Assembly (NCBI RefSeq): GCF_036924525.1
Contig: NZ_JAZHRU010000001.1
Location: forward strand, 5,981,001 to 6,045,000
From: Bradyrhizobium sp. AZCC 1719
GTDB lineage: Bacteria > Pseudomonadota > Alphaproteobacteria > Rhizobiales > Xanthobacteraceae
Direction: 5' to 3'
DNA: 64,000 nucleotides
The position numbers were made by a program, and so were the translations under genes. Below, one piece after another: positions 1 through 8,525 of the stretch (positions within the stretch are counted from its first letter, which is position 1; every line of letters begins with the position of its first letter). The notes under the pieces were generated by a model. It searched no databases. It was not told where the DNA came from and saw only the letters and a list, made by a program, of their open reading frames with translations.

Positions 1-460
1 GTCCATAGGGCATCTCGACCGCCGGTGTATTGGCGAACTCGCTCAAGCCCACGTCGTTCAGCAAGTCGAGGGCGCGGCCGTTAAATCGGTCGAGCACGCG
101 CTTGGAGCGCCAGAAATCGAACGAGCTTCCATGCTGGCGCTGTAGCGCGACACGAACGTTTTCCAGCGCCGTCAGGTGCGGAAACACTGCCGAAATCTGG
201 AACGAACGCACCAGGCCGAGGCGGGCCACATCGGCCGGCGCCATCGCGGTGATGTCCTGCCCCTTGTACAGGATCTGCCCTGCAGACGGCCTCAGAAACT
301 TGGTCAACAAGTTGAAGCAGGTCGTCTTGCCGGCGCCATTCGGCCCGATCAACGCATGAATGCTGCCGCGCCGTACCTTGAGGGCGACATCGCGAACGGC
401 GAAGAAACCCGCGAATTCCTTGGTCAATCCGTGGGTTTCGAGAATGAACTCATCAGCCAA
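1..460 (-). CDS. Branched-chain amino-acid ABC transporter ATP-binding protein (LivG-like), partial
   Basis: This is the N-terminal ~153 residues of an ABC ATPase; the rest lies beyond the window's left edge. Translating the minus strand gives a Walker A motif, GPNGAGKT, about 35 residues in, followed by CFNLLTKFLRPSAG, which is typical of the LivG branch of the branched-chain amino-acid/urea importers. A Q-loop-like stretch (LVRSFQISAVFP) follows. The likely start is TTG at 460, preceded by a GAGGGGGA ribosome-binding site about 7 bases upstream; an ATG nearby is out of frame. The protein would sit on the cytoplasmic face and energise amino-acid uptake with LivH/LivM-type permeases and a periplasmic binding protein, none of which are visible here. 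The family is secure; the exact substrate (amino acid, amide or urea) is not determinable from this part. Confidence 0.88.
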   Translation of the reverse strand, partial: MADEFILETHGLTKEFAGFFAVRDVALKVRRGSIHALIGPNGAGKTTCFNLLTKFLRPSAGQILYKGQDITAMAPADVARLGLVRSFQISAVFPHLTALENVRVALQRQHGSSFDFWRSKRVLDRFNGRALDLLNDVGLSEFANTPAVEMPYG

Positions 461-832
461 ACAAATTTCCCCCTCAGCCGTCTCCGCGAGTTCGCCCGCG
501 CGCGGCCAGTTTTTCCCTGTTCGGGCAGGTTCTCCTGGACGTCCTGGAAACCGTCCCGAGCCCGCCGCCTCCGGCCGGAATATGCCGTCAACGCGATGGA
601 TTAGGCAAGGCGGAATGCTGCCACGCCCGACCGCGCGCTTGCGGTTCCGGATGCGCCATAAGTCGAATGGTCCCGGCGGCGCGGCTCGGCCGGGCCACGA
701 GCCACGCTCAACCGCAAATCGCGCCGGCAAGCCATCGTTAACGGTGTTTTGCTGCAATCGGGCGCGCTTTCACACAATATTTGCCCCTCGGGCGCATCAT
801 CTCGCGATTTAGATCGCGTAGGAATTGCCACC
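461..832. other. Divergent intergenic region, no gene seen
   Basis: This 372-base gap separates the minus-strand ABC ATPase from the plus-strand PAS protein, so it should hold both promoters. Short open frames exist on both strands but none resembles a known protein, and no strong palindrome or sigma70 pair stood out. An AGGAA ribosome-binding site for the PAS gene lies at 820-824. Confidence 0.5.
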
Positions 833-1435
833 TTGAAATTTGAAAGCGCCGGACCGTCGGTCATCAAATCTATCAAGCAGCGCGATCTGCTGAACACCTG
901 GCTGCGGCTATACACCCGCGACCAATCGATGCCGCGCACGGCGGAATACCAGCCGGCGCGGATCGAGGACGAACTTCCCGACCTGGTACTCTACACCGTC
1001 GATACCAGCACCCAGCCGCCGCGCCTGACCATCCAGAGCGACGGCACGCGGATGTCGACAGCTTATGGGAATACCGGCAAGGGCCGCTATCTCGACGAGT
1101 ATCTAGGCGCAAGGCTCGCTCCGATCGTGATGCCCGTCTATTATGAATGCATCGCGCGCCGCCTTCCTGCCTATACCATCGCCAATATCGACGACCTCTA
1201 CGGGCGGATCGTCGCCTATGAGCGGCTGTTGCTGCCGTTCTCGGATGACGGCAGCGTCACCCATATCATCGCTTCGCTGAAAACCATCAGCGAGGATGGC
1301 GGCTTCGAGATCAGGAATCTGATGCGCGGAAACGACCAACTGCCGGTGCCGAAGCTTCGCGCCATCATCGACCGCGATCTCTTCCATCGCGCGCCCGGCC
1401 GCATTCCATCCGGCGATGAACTCGAATTCGATTAG
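833..1435 (+). CDS. PAS domain-containing protein (PAS_5 family)
   Basis: Product of 200 residues from the TTG at 833, preceded by AGGAA 8 bases upstream; an in-frame ATG at 749 would add 28 residues of low-quality sequence. The body (RDLLNTWLRLYTRDQSMPRTAEYQP, then DLVLYTVD and later YERLLLPFSDDG) matches the alphaproteobacterial PAS_5 family, a single PAS-like sensor domain without an attached kinase or cyclase. In this family the YERLLLPFS segment is the hallmark. Function is unknown; such proteins are thought to sense a small ligand or redox state. The gene converges with, and overlaps by 4 bases, the ArsC-like gene on the other strand. Confidence 0.75.
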   Translation: MKFESAGPSVIKSIKQRDLLNTWLRLYTRDQSMPRTAEYQPARIEDELPDLVLYTVDTSTQPPRLTIQSDGTRMSTAYGNTGKGRYLDEYLGARLAPIVMPVYYECIARRLPAYTIANIDDLYGRIVAYERLLLPFSDDGSVTHIIASLKTISEDGGFEIRNLMRGNDQLPVPKLRAIIDRDLFHRAPGRIPSGDELEFD

Positions 1436-1803
1436 GCCTTCCGCCCGCGCGACTTCGACGCGACCTCGCTCGCGTAGATATCCGGCTTGAAACCGACCAG
1501 CAATTTGCCGCCGAGATCGAGCACCGGCCGCTTGATCATCGAGGGCTGCGCCAGCATCAGCGCCAACGCCTTGCGCTCGTTGAGGCCTTCCTTGTCGCCG
1601 TCGGGCAGCTTCTTGAACGTCGTGCCGGCGCGGTTGAGCAGCGTTTCCCAGCCAACATCGTCGGACCATTGCTTGAGCTTGTCCTTGCCGATGCCGGCAA
1701 GCTTGTAGTCGTGAAAGCCGTAGGCCACGCCGTGATCGTCGAGCCAGGCGCGCGCCTTCTTCATCGTTTCGCAGTTCTTGATACCGTAGATGGTGATGGG
1801 CAT
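1432..1803 (-). CDS. ArsC/Spx family reductase (YffB-like)
   Basis: A 123-residue protein that opens with MPITIYGIKNCETMKKA, the thioredoxin-fold ArsC family signature with a single N-terminal Cys at residue 11, and continues to a conserved PSMIKRPVLD segment that carries the family Arg. Length matches YffB-type proteins (about 115-120 residues). Members of this branch act as glutathione-dependent thiol reductases and are often annotated as arsenate reductase-like, without proof that arsenate is the substrate. There is no ars operon next to it, so arsenate resistance is not implied. It stands alone, convergent with the PAS gene and divergent from the DUF5993-dsbB pair. Confidence 0.85.
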   Translation of the reverse strand: MPITIYGIKNCETMKKARAWLDDHGVAYGFHDYKLAGIGKDKLKQWSDDVGWETLLNRAGTTFKKLPDGDKEGLNERKALALMLAQPSMIKRPVLDLGGKLLVGFKPDIYASEVASKSRGRKA

Positions 1804-1913
1804 TGTCGTTGCATTCCGAAATGTCGTTATTGGTCCTGCCGGACCGGATTAGAGTTAAGCAGATCGGCGAATCTATCATAGATTGATGCATCATTCCGTG
1901 CCGGGACCAGCCG

Positions 1914-2072
1914 ATGGAATTCACCGTATTGTTTCTGTCCATAGTCATTGTGATGCTGATCGCCTGGCGCGGTCGGCGTCCGCTGGCGCTCGGCCTGTTC
2001 GGGGCCGTGCTGATCGCGTGCATCGCCACCTATCTGCACCACGCGACCGATACGCTGAAATTGTCGTTCTGA
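1914..2072 (+). CDS. DUF5993 family small membrane protein
   Basis: A 52-residue protein (start ATG 1914, stop TGA 2070-2072) that is almost entirely two hydrophobic helices: FTVLFLSIVIVMLIAW, then a basic GRRP turn, then LALGLFGAVLIACIATYL, ending in HHATDTLKLSF. From memory of the family, DUF5993 proteins occur directly upstream of dsbB in rhizobia, and here the next gene (dsbB) starts 7 bases after the stop. That spacing suggests translational coupling and a role as a small partner subunit of the membrane quinone-dependent thiol oxidase, but no function has been established to my knowledge. Confidence 0.8.
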   Translation: MEFTVLFLSIVIVMLIAWRGRRPLALGLFGAVLIACIATYLHHATDTLKLSF

Positions 2073-2079
2073 GGGACGC

Positions 2080-2637
2080 ATGACCCAGGCGCGTGCCATT
2101 ACGTTGAATGCACTCAGCCTCTACGCGGTGGCGCTGGTGCTGGCGGCGGCCTATGCGGCGCAGTTCATTCTTCATGAGCTGCCCTGCCCGCTCTGCCTGC
2201 TGCAGCGCATCCTGTTCGCGGCTCTCGCCGTCGGCCCGATTCTCAATATCCGCTTCGGGCCCCGTCCCAGCCATTATGCGATCTCGCTGCTGGCGGCGAT
2301 GGCAGGCGCTGTCGCGTCGACCCGGCAGGTACTGCTGCATATCATGCCCGGCGACGCCGGCTACGGTTCGGCGTTGCTCGGCTATCACTATTATACCTGG
2401 GCGCTGATCGGCTTCGTTACGGCCATCGTCCTGCTTGCGGCGATCCTGCTGTTCGACCGCCAGTTCGAGGAAGACCGCGCCGTGCTGCCGCCCACCGGCG
2501 GCGCCTTCGCGCAAACCGCGGTATGGCTCGTGATCGCGCTCACGGCAGCCAATGTGGTGACCACGCTGCTCGAATGCGGCTTCGGCGCTTGCGCCGATAA
2601 CCCGGTGGTGTACGAACTGCTCAAGCACGCCGCTTAA
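2080..2637 (+). CDS. dsbB: Disulfide bond formation protein B (variant DsbB)
   Basis: A 185-residue integral membrane protein with four predicted helices. The first periplasmic loop carries the CPLC motif (Cys36, Cys39) followed by LLQR, as in DsbB, which passes electrons from DsbA to quinone. The second loop, where canonical DsbB has its other Cys pair, has no Cys; it reads HIMPGDAGYGS instead. Two Cys do occur near the C-terminus (Cys166 and Cys171, CGFGAC). This points to a variant subfamily with a relocated or functionally different second Cys pair. It forms an operon with the DUF5993 protein 7 bases upstream. Its stop overlaps the stop of the convergent GST gene by a few bases. Family assignment is firm, mechanism of the variant is inferred. 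Confidence 0.88.
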   Translation: MTQARAITLNALSLYAVALVLAAAYAAQFILHELPCPLCLLQRILFAALAVGPILNIRFGPRPSHYAISLLAAMAGAVASTRQVLLHIMPGDAGYGSALLGYHYYTWALIGFVTAIVLLAAILLFDRQFEEDRAVLPPTGGAFAQTAVWLVIALTAANVVTTLLECGFGACADNPVVYELLKHAA

Positions 2638-3338
2638 GGCCGCTTGGGTATGTCGAGCCCGCGCTGCACCGCCGGCCGAGCGAGCCCGCGTTCCAGCCAT
2701 GCCGGCACCTGCTTCAGCATATCGAACGCAACGAGACCGCGCGCACCGTAGAAGCCGATCAGGTTGCGCACCCAGCCGAGCATGGAAATGTCGGCGATGG
2801 TATATTCGTCGTCCATGATCCATTGCCGTCCGGCCAGATGCGTCTCCACTACCTCAAGGAGGCGCCTCGACTCGGCGACGTAACGCTCGAGCGGCCGCTT
2901 GTCCTCATATTCCTTGCCGGCGAACTTATGGAAGAATCCGACTTGGCCAAACATCGGCCCGATCCCACCCATCTGGAAGTGCACCCACTGGATGGTCTGG
3001 TATCGCCGCGCCGGATCGGCCGGCAGAAGCTTGCCGGTCTTCTCGGCCAGATATTGCAGGATTGCGCCGGACTCGAACAGCGGCAGGGGCTTTCCTCCCG
3101 GCCCATCGGGATCGAGAATTGCAGGAATCTTGCCGTTCGGATTCAGCGACAGGAATTCCGGGGTCTTCTGGTCGTCCTTGTTGAGGTCGACCAGATGCAC
3201 CTCGTAGGGCAAGCCGATCTCTTCAAGCATGATCGAAACCTTCACGCCGTTCGGAGTCGGCAGCGAATAGAGCTGAAGGCGGTCGGGATGTTTGGCGGGC
3301 CAGCGTTTGGTGATCGGGAAGGCGGAAAGATCGGACAT
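2634..3338 (-). CDS. Glutathione S-transferase family protein (YfcG/Ure2-like)
   Basis: A 234-residue protein from ATG 3338. The N-terminal thioredoxin fold contains YSLPTPNGVKVSIMLEEI, the Thr-x-Asn arrangement typical of the Nu-class/YfcG disulfide-bond oxidoreductases rather than a Tyr/Ser GST. NPNGKIPAI is the conserved cis-Pro loop and ESGAILQYLAEK the glutathione gamma-glutamyl site. The C-terminal half is the all-helical GST domain with IADISMLGW. Members reduce small disulfides with glutathione in the cytosol. It is convergent with dsbB; a thiol-redox theme is shared but no joint operon exists. An upstream in-frame extension of 20 residues looks non-coding. Confidence 0.88.
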   Translation of the reverse strand: MSDLSAFPITKRWPAKHPDRLQLYSLPTPNGVKVSIMLEEIGLPYEVHLVDLNKDDQKTPEFLSLNPNGKIPAILDPDGPGGKPLPLFESGAILQYLAEKTGKLLPADPARRYQTIQWVHFQMGGIGPMFGQVGFFHKFAGKEYEDKRPLERYVAESRRLLEVVETHLAGRQWIMDDEYTIADISMLGWVRNLIGFYGARGLVAFDMLKQVPAWLERGLARPAVQRGLDIPKRP

Positions 3339-3415
3339 CAAACTCGTTTTGCATGGTTGTTGCTGCGCGGCTAATGTACGGCTGATGCCGCATATCACAA
3401 GGGTCCGCGCCGTTC

Positions 3416-4288
3416 ATGACCGATCAACCGTCTCCGGCGAAGCTTGGCCTGACTGATGAGGAGCTTGCGGGTCATCCGACCCTGTTCGCGGCCGATGCGC
3501 TGAAGGATCAGGTCGTCGTCGTAACGGGCGGCGCCGGCGGCATCGGGCGGGCGATCGCCTGGCTGTTCGCGCGGCTGGGCGCGCATGTCGCCGTGGTCGG
3601 GCGCGATGGCGGCAAGCTCGACGCGCTCGTCGCCCAATTGACGGGCCGAGGCCTCAAGGCATCCGCGCATATCGCCGACATCAGGGAGCCCGACGCGGTC
3701 AACGCCCTGTTCGACACGATCTGGGCCGCGCAAGGCCGCCTCGACTGCCTCATCAACAGCGCCGGAGGGCAATTTCCCCAAGCCGCGATCGATTTTTCGG
3801 TGAAGGGCTGGAATGCCGTCATCAACACCAATTTGAACGGCACCTGGTACATGATGCAGGCCGCCGCGCAACGCTGGCGCGACCACAAGCATCCCGGCAG
3901 CATCGTCAACATCGTGGTCGTGACGACGCATGGGCTCTACGGCATCGCGCACACGATTGCTGCACGGAGCGGCGTCATCGGGCTCTCGCGCGCCGTCGCA
4001 GTCGAATGGGCGCCGCTGAACATCCGGGTCAATTGCGTGGCGCCCGGCGCAATCGAAACCGAAGGCTGGAACGTGTATTCGCCGGAGGCTCGCGCCGCCT
4101 ACCCGCGCTCGAACCCGATGATGCGCACAGGCTCGCCCTGGGACGTCGCCGAAGCCACTGTCTTTCTCGCTGGTCCTTCGGCCAAATTCGTCACCGGCGA
4201 AACGCTGACCGTTGACGGCGGCGGTCAGCTCTGGGGCGAAACCTGGACCACCGGCAAGCCGGCGTATTTCGGCGGCGATGACAAGTGA
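3416..4288 (+). CDS. SDR family oxidoreductase (enoyl-CoA reductase-like, no catalytic Tyr)
   Basis: A 290-residue short-chain dehydrogenase/reductase. The Rossmann dinucleotide motif TGGAGGIGR lies near residue 40 and NSAGG near 120. Where classical SDRs have Tyr-x-x-x-Lys, this protein reads HTIAARSGV, so the Tyr is replaced by Thr and the Lys by Arg. Similar HxxAAxxGV segments occur in the peroxisomal trans-2-enoyl-CoA/2,4-dienoyl-CoA reductase branch, which uses a different proton donor, so the protein may reduce an enoyl-CoA. PGAIETEG and FVTGETLTVDGGG at the C-terminus are standard SDR landmarks. It begins an apparent two-gene unit with the HAD hydrolase 21 bases downstream. Confidence 0.85.
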   Translation: MTDQPSPAKLGLTDEELAGHPTLFAADALKDQVVVVTGGAGGIGRAIAWLFARLGAHVAVVGRDGGKLDALVAQLTGRGLKASAHIADIREPDAVNALFDTIWAAQGRLDCLINSAGGQFPQAAIDFSVKGWNAVINTNLNGTWYMMQAAAQRWRDHKHPGSIVNIVVVTTHGLYGIAHTIAARSGVIGLSRAVAVEWAPLNIRVNCVAPGAIETEGWNVYSPEARAAYPRSNPMMRTGSPWDVAEATVFLAGPSAKFVTGETLTVDGGGQLWGETWTTGKPAYFGGDDK

Positions 4289-4309
4289 CACGCTGAAAGC
4301 CGGATTCTC

Positions 4310-4945
4310 ATGACACGCTATCGCCTCGCCATCTTCGACTTTGACGGCACGCTTGCCGATACGATCGACTGGTTTCGCGCCTCCTTTCAGGACGTGATCG
4401 CGCGTTTCAATCTCAAACCGGTCACCCCGGAAGAGCTGGAAGGAATGCGCGGGCTGTCCGCGCGCGAAATCATGGCCCGGCTTGGCGTGTCCACGTGGCA
4501 GCTTCCGGCCATTGTGAACGACGTGCGAAAGCGCAAGCTTACGGCGGCGAACGAAACATCGCTGTTTGCCGGCATCCCCGAAATGCTCGCCGACCTTCAG
4601 CGCCTTGGTGTCAAGACCGCGATCGTCAGCTCCGATAGCGAGGCATCCGTCCGGCAGGTGCTCGGTCCCGCCACCGCACTGATCAGCCGATTTGACTGTG
4701 GCGCCGCCGTGTTCGGAAAGCACTGGAAGTTTCGACGGGTTGCGCGACGGCTGGAAGCAAGGCCCGAGGAAACGATCTGCATCGGCGACGAGATCCGCGA
4801 CATCGAAGCCGCCAAGGCGGCCGGCATGGATTCGGGCGCGGTGGCGTGGGGCTATGCCATCCCCGCCGCGCTGCAAGCGGCGGGGCCAACGCATTTGTTC
4901 AACTCGATCGAGGAGATGGTGCAGCGGCTTGCGGCGGCGAAATAA
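4310..4945 (+). CDS. HAD family hydrolase (phosphoglycolate phosphatase-like)
   Basis: A 211-residue haloacid-dehalogenase-type phosphatase. Motif I is DFDGTLAD (nucleophile Asp near residue 9), motif II is IVSSDS, a Lys in GKHWKF serves motif III, and motif IV is CIGDEIRDIEAAKAAG. The helical cap sits between motifs I and II, the layout of Gph-type phosphatases. The substrate is unknown. It lies 21 bases behind the SDR gene on the same strand and is probably co-transcribed. The C-terminus ends in NSIEEMVQRLAAAK, standard for the subfamily. Confidence 0.88.
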   Translation: MTRYRLAIFDFDGTLADTIDWFRASFQDVIARFNLKPVTPEELEGMRGLSAREIMARLGVSTWQLPAIVNDVRKRKLTAANETSLFAGIPEMLADLQRLGVKTAIVSSDSEASVRQVLGPATALISRFDCGAAVFGKHWKFRRVARRLEARPEETICIGDEIRDIEAAKAAGMDSGAVAWGYAIPAALQAAGPTHLFNSIEEMVQRLAAAK

Positions 4946-4986
4946 CGCCGCTCGGAGCTTCTGCTGTATTGCGCTGCCCGTGGCCA

Positions 4987-5568
4987 TCATCCGCACAGGC
5001 ACCATCGCGCAAGATGCCGATGGCCCCTCTGGCTGTGCACGAGCACGAACTCTGTCACAGTCCAGACAACCGGTTCGATCGGATACTCATCCACGCTGCG
5101 CGCGTCATACAGCAACGTTACGTGCGGCGTGAAATTCATATTGGCGAGCCGCCTTAATCCTCTGCGCGCCATCGCGACACCAAGCATTTGCCGAAACGAC
5201 TGCAACCGGCACAATCCCTTCTCGCCAATCAGGACAAACGGACGATTGCCCGGCCCCCCGCGGAAACTTAACGTGCGATCGAACGAGACCTCGAACGGTT
5301 CGGTCCGCAATTCCGTAGCCGCCTCGCACGCAGCACAAAGCTGGCGGTCCGGCAGACCATCCAGCGAAAATAGCGAAACGTGCAGCCGATCTGGCGCGAT
5401 GAGCTTGCCATTGAAGCAATGGGCGCGCTTGAGCACGCCCGCCAGCCGGTGAATTCGCGCTGCTGTGTCCGCATCGGGAAAAGCCGCGAGGAATGTTCGG
5501 CCACTACTGGAGCTTGCAAAGCCGTCCATGATAGCGCGGAACAAATCATAAACATAAGATTGTGGCAA
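4987..5568 (-). CDS. 2'-5' RNA ligase / RNA 2',3'-cyclic phosphodiesterase family protein
   Basis: A 193-residue 2H phosphoesterase. Both catalytic His motifs are present: LHVSLF in the first half and PHVTLL in the second, the H-x-(S/T)-L pair defining the LigT/ThpR fold. RTFLAAFPD at the start is the usual first beta strand. ThpR enzymes hydrolyse 2',3'-cyclic phosphates at RNA ends; the in vivo role is unclear. The start may be the ATG at 5568 or an internal ATG 13 residues later (MDGFASS). It lies in a minus-strand run just downstream of the IlvD-type gene but is separated by about 40 bases. Confidence 0.82.
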   Translation of the reverse strand: MPQSYVYDLFRAIMDGFASSSSGRTFLAAFPDADTAARIHRLAGVLKRAHCFNGKLIAPDRLHVSLFSLDGLPDRQLCAACEAATELRTEPFEVSFDRTLSFRGGPGNRPFVLIGEKGLCRLQSFRQMLGVAMARRGLRRLANMNFTPHVTLLYDARSVDEYPIEPVVWTVTEFVLVHSQRGHRHLARWCLCG

Positions 5569-5606
5569 GGCTCCAATGCAACTCGTTCAGGCAAGTTCCC
5601 GCAGCC

Positions 5607-7328
5607 TCACAACACACACCCGTAATGCGCCGAGGACACCAGACGGATGTACTTGTCGTGCACCGATCCCGGTCGCACCGCGGCCAACGAAGCCGGCGCG
5701 CGCCAGTCGGCCATGCGGCGGATGATCTCTTCCGCTGACACTTCGAGATTCACGGTGCGGGCGCCTGGGTCGATGACTATCGTGTCACCGTCGCGCACCG
5801 CAGCGATCGGGCCGCCGCGCGCGGCTTCCGGCGAGACGTGGCCGATCAGGATGCCATGCGAGACGCCGGAAAAGCGCCCGTCGGTGATCAGGGCTACGTC
5901 CTCACCGAGACCCTGTCCCTGCAACTGAATGGTCAGCATGACCATTTCCGGCATACCGGGACCGCCCACCGGGCCGACATTGCGCACGACGATGACGTTG
6001 CCCGGCACGATCTCGCCGGCGCGGATCGCGGCCATCGTATCGGCCTCGGACTCGAACACGCGCGCGGTGCCGCGAAATTGCCCCTTCTCGAGGGTCTTGC
6101 CCGATAATTTGAGCAGGCAGCTCTCCGGTGCGAGATTGCCCTTCAGGACGCTGATGTGATTGTTCGCCGGCGCGATCGGTTTCGACACCGGAAAAACGAT
6201 CTCCTGCGGCGGCATCTGCTCCAGCGTCGGAACATCGGCGAGATTTTCGGCCAGCGTCTTGCCGGTCACCGTCATGACGTCGCCATGCAAAAGGCCCGCG
6301 CTAAGCAGCTCCTTCATGACGACTGGCACGCCGCCGATTGCATGCAGGCTGCCCATCGCGAACGGGCCGTGCGGCTGCAAATTGGCGAGCAGCGGGACGC
6401 GCTCGCCGACTTGCTGGATGCGTTCGATCGTGATCGGCACCTGGGCCTCGCGCGCGACCGCGAGCAGATGCAGGTACATGTTGGTCGAGCCGCCCATCGC
6501 ATAGATGGTCGTGATCGCATTTTCGAAGGCGCGCTCGGTCATGATGTCGCGTGGCCGGATGCCCGCTTGCATCAGCCGGTACAGGGCGTCGACCGAGGCG
6601 CGGGCCTGCACGCGAACATCGGCGTGAATATCGCTGCCGGCGTTATAGTCAGCGGAATGCGAGGCGCCGCGCGGCAGCATCATGCCGATCGATTCCGCGA
6701 TCGTGCTCATGGTGTTGGCCGTAAACATCGCGCCACAGGTGCCGCTGCCCGGCATCACGTTGCGCTCGACTTCCAGCAGCTCCTCGCCGGAGAGGCGGCC
6801 GGACTCATTGGCGGCGCGCGCCTCGGCGTAATCCATGATCGTCAGATTGTTACCTTTGCTCGCCCATGCACCGAACGAAACGCGGCCCGGCGTGCTGGTG
6901 CCGGGATAGAGCACGAGGCCGAAAGCATTCGTCCGCGCCAGCGGCATCAGCGCGGCAGCTCCCGTCTTGTCGCAGCCGGAGATCACGATCATCGCATCGC
7001 CGTGGTGCGCGTAATGACCGATCTCGAAACAGTCGGCAACGACATCGCGCGATGCGAGGCTATAGCCCGCCGTCGGCGTGCCCTGCGTCAACGCATCCGA
7101 CACCGCCGGCGCGCCGACGACCAGCCCCTGCCCGACGCGCTCGGCAAGAATTTCCACCAGGAGATCGGTGATGGCGCGAACGCGGTTGTTGCAGCGATGG
7201 GCATTGGTCCAGGCGCTGGCGATGGTCACCACCGCGCTGGTCTGCGCGGCGCGGTCCGGGTCGAATCCGGCGGCGCGCAGTTCGACACGCGATCGCTTCC
7301 AATAGGTGCTGCTGTCCTGCGTTGTCAT
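5607..7328 (-). CDS. IlvD/Edd family dehydratase (dihydroxy-acid or sugar-acid dehydratase)
   Basis: A 573-residue Fe-S dehydratase from ATG 7328, with a GGAG ribosome-binding site just upstream (GGAGCACCCG). The three cluster Cys are visible: HRCNNR, SGCDKTG and GSGTCGAM. The C-terminal domain carries [11 protein letters not shown] and TDGRFSG, conserved in the IlvD family. The sequence fits the branch that includes pentonate/sugar-acid dehydratases as well as second copies of IlvD, so it may act on a sugar acid rather than in valine/isoleucine synthesis. It is followed (upstream on the map, same strand) by a Lin0512 gene whose stop is 70 bases from its start. An opposite-strand open frame of about 400 codons covering it is a shadow. 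Confidence 0.87.
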   Translation of the reverse strand: MTTQDSSTYWKRSRVELRAAGFDPDRAAQTSAVVTIASAWTNAHRCNNRVRAITDLLVEILAERVGQGLVVGAPAVSDALTQGTPTAGYSLASRDVVADCFEIGHYAHHGDAMIVISGCDKTGAAALMPLARTNAFGLVLYPGTSTPGRVSFGAWASKGNNLTIMDYAEARAANESGRLSGEELLEVERNVMPGSGTCGAMFTANTMSTIAESIGMMLPRGASHSADYNAGSDIHADVRVQARASVDALYRLMQAGIRPRDIMTERAFENAITTIYAMGGSTNMYLHLLAVAREAQVPITIERIQQVGERVPLLANLQPHGPFAMGSLHAIGGVPVVMKELLSAGLLHGDVMTVTGKTLAENLADVPTLEQMPPQEIVFPVSKPIAPANNHISVLKGNLAPESCLLKLSGKTLEKGQFRGTARVFESEADTMAAIRAGEIVPGNVIVVRNVGPVGGPGMPEMVMLTIQLQGQGLGEDVALITDGRFSGVSHGILIGHVSPEAARGGPIAAVRDGDTIVIDPGARTVNLEVSAEEIIRRMADWRAPASLAAVRPGSVHDKYIRLVSSAHYGCVL

Positions 7329-7398
7329 CGGGTGCTCCAGGTCTTCTGATTGATCGCACGGACGTCGGCGTCCGGCCTGATTGGCACTGAAACAAATT

Positions 7399-7749
7399 TC
7401 AGCCGGTCTTGCCGTCGTCAAAACTGACAATCACCGCAGCATTGGCGATGATGATGGAGTCGCTTCCGCTCTCAGCAGGAATTTCCAGCCCGCCCCTCAC
7501 CGCCGTCACATTCACCGCGCCGTAAGGCAGCTCCTTTGCAACGGCTGCAGTATCGACCCCGCTCGGGTCTGGAACCGCGACGGTAACCTCCACGAACATA
7601 TCGTTGGCGGTCTTTCCCAGCATCCGGAAAAAGCCGAGGCTGGAGTGGCGGATGGCGTCCGAGACGGCGCGCTTGGCGGCTTTGGTCGCATCGCGTCCGT
7701 GAACGTCGACGCCCATGCCCATTTCGGTGATACAGCGAACGCGTGCCAT
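7399..7749 (-). CDS. Lin0512 family protein
   Basis: A 116-residue protein beginning [18 protein letters not shown], with the GVD-hG and AIRHSS segments of the Lin0512 family (small conserved proteins of unknown activity, about 115 residues). It reads [13 protein letters not shown] and ends with [12 protein letters not shown]. The family is related in fold to cyclic amidohydrolase-like repeats, but no reaction is known. It lies immediately 5' of the IlvD-type dehydratase on the same strand, 70 bases away, so the two probably form an operon in which this gene is first. Confidence 0.75.
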   Translation of the reverse strand: MARVRCITEMGMGVDVHGRDATKAAKRAVSDAIRHSSLGFFRMLGKTANDMFVEVTVAVPDPSGVDTAAVAKELPYGAVNVTAVRGGLEIPAESGSDSIIIANAAVIVSFDDGKTG

Positions 7750-7924
7750 CGGGTTTCCTCTTGTCGTTTGTCGCGTGATCGTTTTCGGTGAAGCCTTCTG
7801 TCAATCCTCGCTTACGGCCACGGCGTCAAGCCGCGGCGCAGAAATGCGCGACGGACATGCGCATGCATCTCGCGGCGCGATTTCGCCCGAGATATACGGA
7901 AATCTCGGCGCCCTGAAATGAGAG

Positions 7925-8503
7925 GGCGCAGGGAATGCCGGGTGCTTTGCTGCACCCGCGGTCTCGTGTGCAAATGCACTTAAGAAATGCGCACACGAGC
8001 ATACAGGTACAGCCGGAGCAGCCCGGCATTCCCTGCGCGATGGGTTGACGGCTTATGCCGCGCTCTCCCTGGAGACGAATTCCTCTTGCCTCCATCGCCG
8101 ACAAATTAGCGATTCATCGAACCCGGTCGGGTTTCGAAGAACCTCCGCCGACTTGACACCAGCCACGGGTGCCAGGACCACACGGTTTTGCCGTACGCAG
8201 CTTCCTCTGCCAGAGACTTCGACCAGCCAAGTGCGTGCCAGCCGAAGACCTAACGGAGGCGTTTAAGCGCCGTACGTCCTGCGCGCTGTGTTCGCTCACG
8301 GCAAAACCGCCCTGCGATCACATCCACGCGCCCGACGCTGCCGCGTCCACCGCAACCCGCCCCAACGTTCGTGACGATGGCCAACGCCCCTCTTCTCGGG
8401 ACGGGATGGCCAGAGTTTTACCGGTGATTTGGGTCTGGCGCGAAGCGGAATATTTTTGATTCCAGGGCTTGACGTGATTTCTGAAAATCAGAAGTGATTT
8501 GCC
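7925..8503. repeat. Large structured intergenic repeat, copy 1
   Basis: About 580 bases with no credible gene, matching a second copy at 46003-46449. The 5' part folds into a nested structure: outer arms GCGCAGGGAATGCCGGG (7926-7942) and CCCGGCATTCCCTGCGC (8022-8038) are perfect complements, and two inner hairpins are GGGTGC/GCACCC (7940-7957) and CTCGTGTGC/GCACACGAG (7963-7999). The 3' end, from about 8445, shares AATATTTTTGATTCC and a CTGAAAATCAG hairpin with the other copy. It fills nearly the whole gap between the Lin0512 and glycolipid-binding genes. No open frame inside is conserved between copies by eye, so a structured DNA or RNA element is more likely than a gene. Confidence 0.8.
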
Positions 8504-8525
8504 GCATCGGATGTCAGCATAATTC

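Noticed and set aside
3395..5005. 536-codon minus-strand open frame over the SDR and HAD genes
   Set aside because: Spans two real plus-strand genes and has no domain.
6156..7349. 397-codon open frame on the plus strand over the IlvD-type gene
   Set aside because: It is the complement of a strongly conserved dehydratase; the translation is Arg/His-rich with no family motif.
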